DNA of 64,000 nucleotides, taken from Macrocystis pyrifera (taxonomy: Eukaryota > Sar > Phaeophyceae > Laminariales > Laminariaceae). The position numbers and the translations under genes are program-made. The DNA lies in assembly GCA_031763025.1 (NCBI GenBank), contig JASSKH010000006.1, positions 14,163,479 to 14,227,478 of the forward strand. Direction: 5' to 3'. Numbering within the stretch: position 1 is the first letter of the stretch; every line of letters begins with the position of its first letter. The notes beneath the pieces are model-generated. The model did not search any database and was not told where the DNA came from. It worked only from the letters and a program-made list of their open reading frames with translations. Shown here one piece after another: positions 63,231-64,000 of the stretch.

Positions 63231-64000
63231 TTAATCCTTCAGCACGACTTTTTTGCGCACCGTCGATGAGTCAGTCCCCCGTCGAGTGGAACTTGTCGGA
63301 GACCCCCGCCGCGACTAAGTTGCGATGGTTGGATTTGGTTGTTGATTTTTGCTACGATAGGCAAGTGGTGTTTCCGTCCTCGTTTTTCGGCCATTCAGAG
63401 CCCCTCAAGCGAGTGACTATCCTATTTATTTTGTTTGGTAGTCTTGAGCTTTTACGCTGTTGGATTTTGAGTTGTTCGCCTATATGCGTTTTGTAGATCA
63501 CGCTACGCCAACTAGGTGGAACACCAACAAATAAAAAGTTGAGTGAGGTACAGAGCCACTCGGCTGTGTGGCCTACGCCATCCGCCTATCATAGCGAGCG
63601 GCAAGATGTTCGCCTACGGTCTCACATACCTTTGACGTGTCCTGCGGAGTCGGCCTTGTCAACGACTGTAATGGCGTCATTTTTTTTCATCACTCAGATC
63701 GCCCAAGATTCGTTTTTCTTGCGAAAGGACATTGCGTGATCCCGTGGCTTGCCGCCGCGGCGATTTATTTAGCTAGCGCCACGGGTATCTTGCCATCAAT
63801 GCCGGAGACCTGAAACGTCCGTCGAGGTCGGACTGGCCATAACATGCAACGCCTGCCCCCGTGTCTGGCTCGGGTGCTGCGTTACTGTTTTGGTTTCCAT
63901 TTTGCTACTTGATTCCACCTTTACGCGATATTTAGCACATCTCTTTAATTTGCATGCCTGAGATCTACAGGCGAACGTTCTTCGAGTTCGGATTAGTCAT
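63231..64000. other. Right end, no gene recognised
   Basis: Beyond the EL-F tail, a 124-residue frame (63122-63496) continues but has no recognisable similarity. The last 500 bp show nothing I can name. Confidence 0.45.

Overview
This is a gene-poor stretch of a repeat-rich eukaryotic nuclear genome. I found no host protein gene, rRNA or tRNA that I can defend. The window is dominated by large Ty3/gypsy LTR retrotransposons with integrase H2C2 zinc fingers and a chromodomain (chromovirus type). Between and inside them lie small inverted-repeat DNA transposons, a LINE 3' fragment, a non-autonomous LTR element and simple or tandem repeats. The organism cannot be named from this. The mobile-element mix and CTG-rich satellites would fit an alga or a similar protist, but that is a guess.

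Layout, with my own labels. EL-A (1-6010, minus strand) is the 5' half of a gypsy element cut by the window edge. EL-B (6387-20111, minus) is a complete insertion with 466-bp LTRs that differ at about one site and a 4-bp target duplication, so it is very young. I recognise no reverse transcriptase/RNase H in it. EL-C (24727-38390, minus) is a complete insertion of the EL-A family with 276-bp LTRs about 4% apart, and it is older. EL-D (44420-59583, plus) is an old, heavily decayed copy of the EL-A/EL-C family. EL-E (50253-53533) is a 3.3-kb non-autonomous LTR element with two identical 195-bp LTRs and a 5-bp target duplication, nested in EL-D. EL-F (61440-63230, plus) is an ancient remnant of the 3' end of the same superfamily.

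Spaces between elements. 6011-6382 holds a 107-bp MITE, and 38632-38735 holds its sister copy. 20116-24722 holds dispersed repeat blocks, a 1.03-kb mariner-like element and a palindromic MITE. 38395-44419 holds the MITE copy, a LINE 3' end, dispersed repeats, a large CTG array cluster, a 140-bp tandem repeat and a 1.3-kb GATC-phased repeat. 59584-61439 and 63231-64000 hold nothing I can name.

The main discovery is in the gypsy elements. Between gag and protease they encode a NADAR domain (YbiA-like, a family that removes ADP-ribose or cleaves N-glycosidic bonds). It is recognisable in EL-B, EL-C and EL-D and at the window edge in EL-A. They also carry a second Tudor/Agenet-like barrel after the chromodomain. 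The usual gypsy order (gag, protease, RT, RNase H, integrase, chromodomain) is therefore expanded by an apparent ADP-ribose-processing module and an apparent second chromatin-reading module. One hypothesis is that NADAR protects element nucleic acid or proteins from a host ADP-ribosylation defence, while the chromodomain and Tudor-like pair steers integration.
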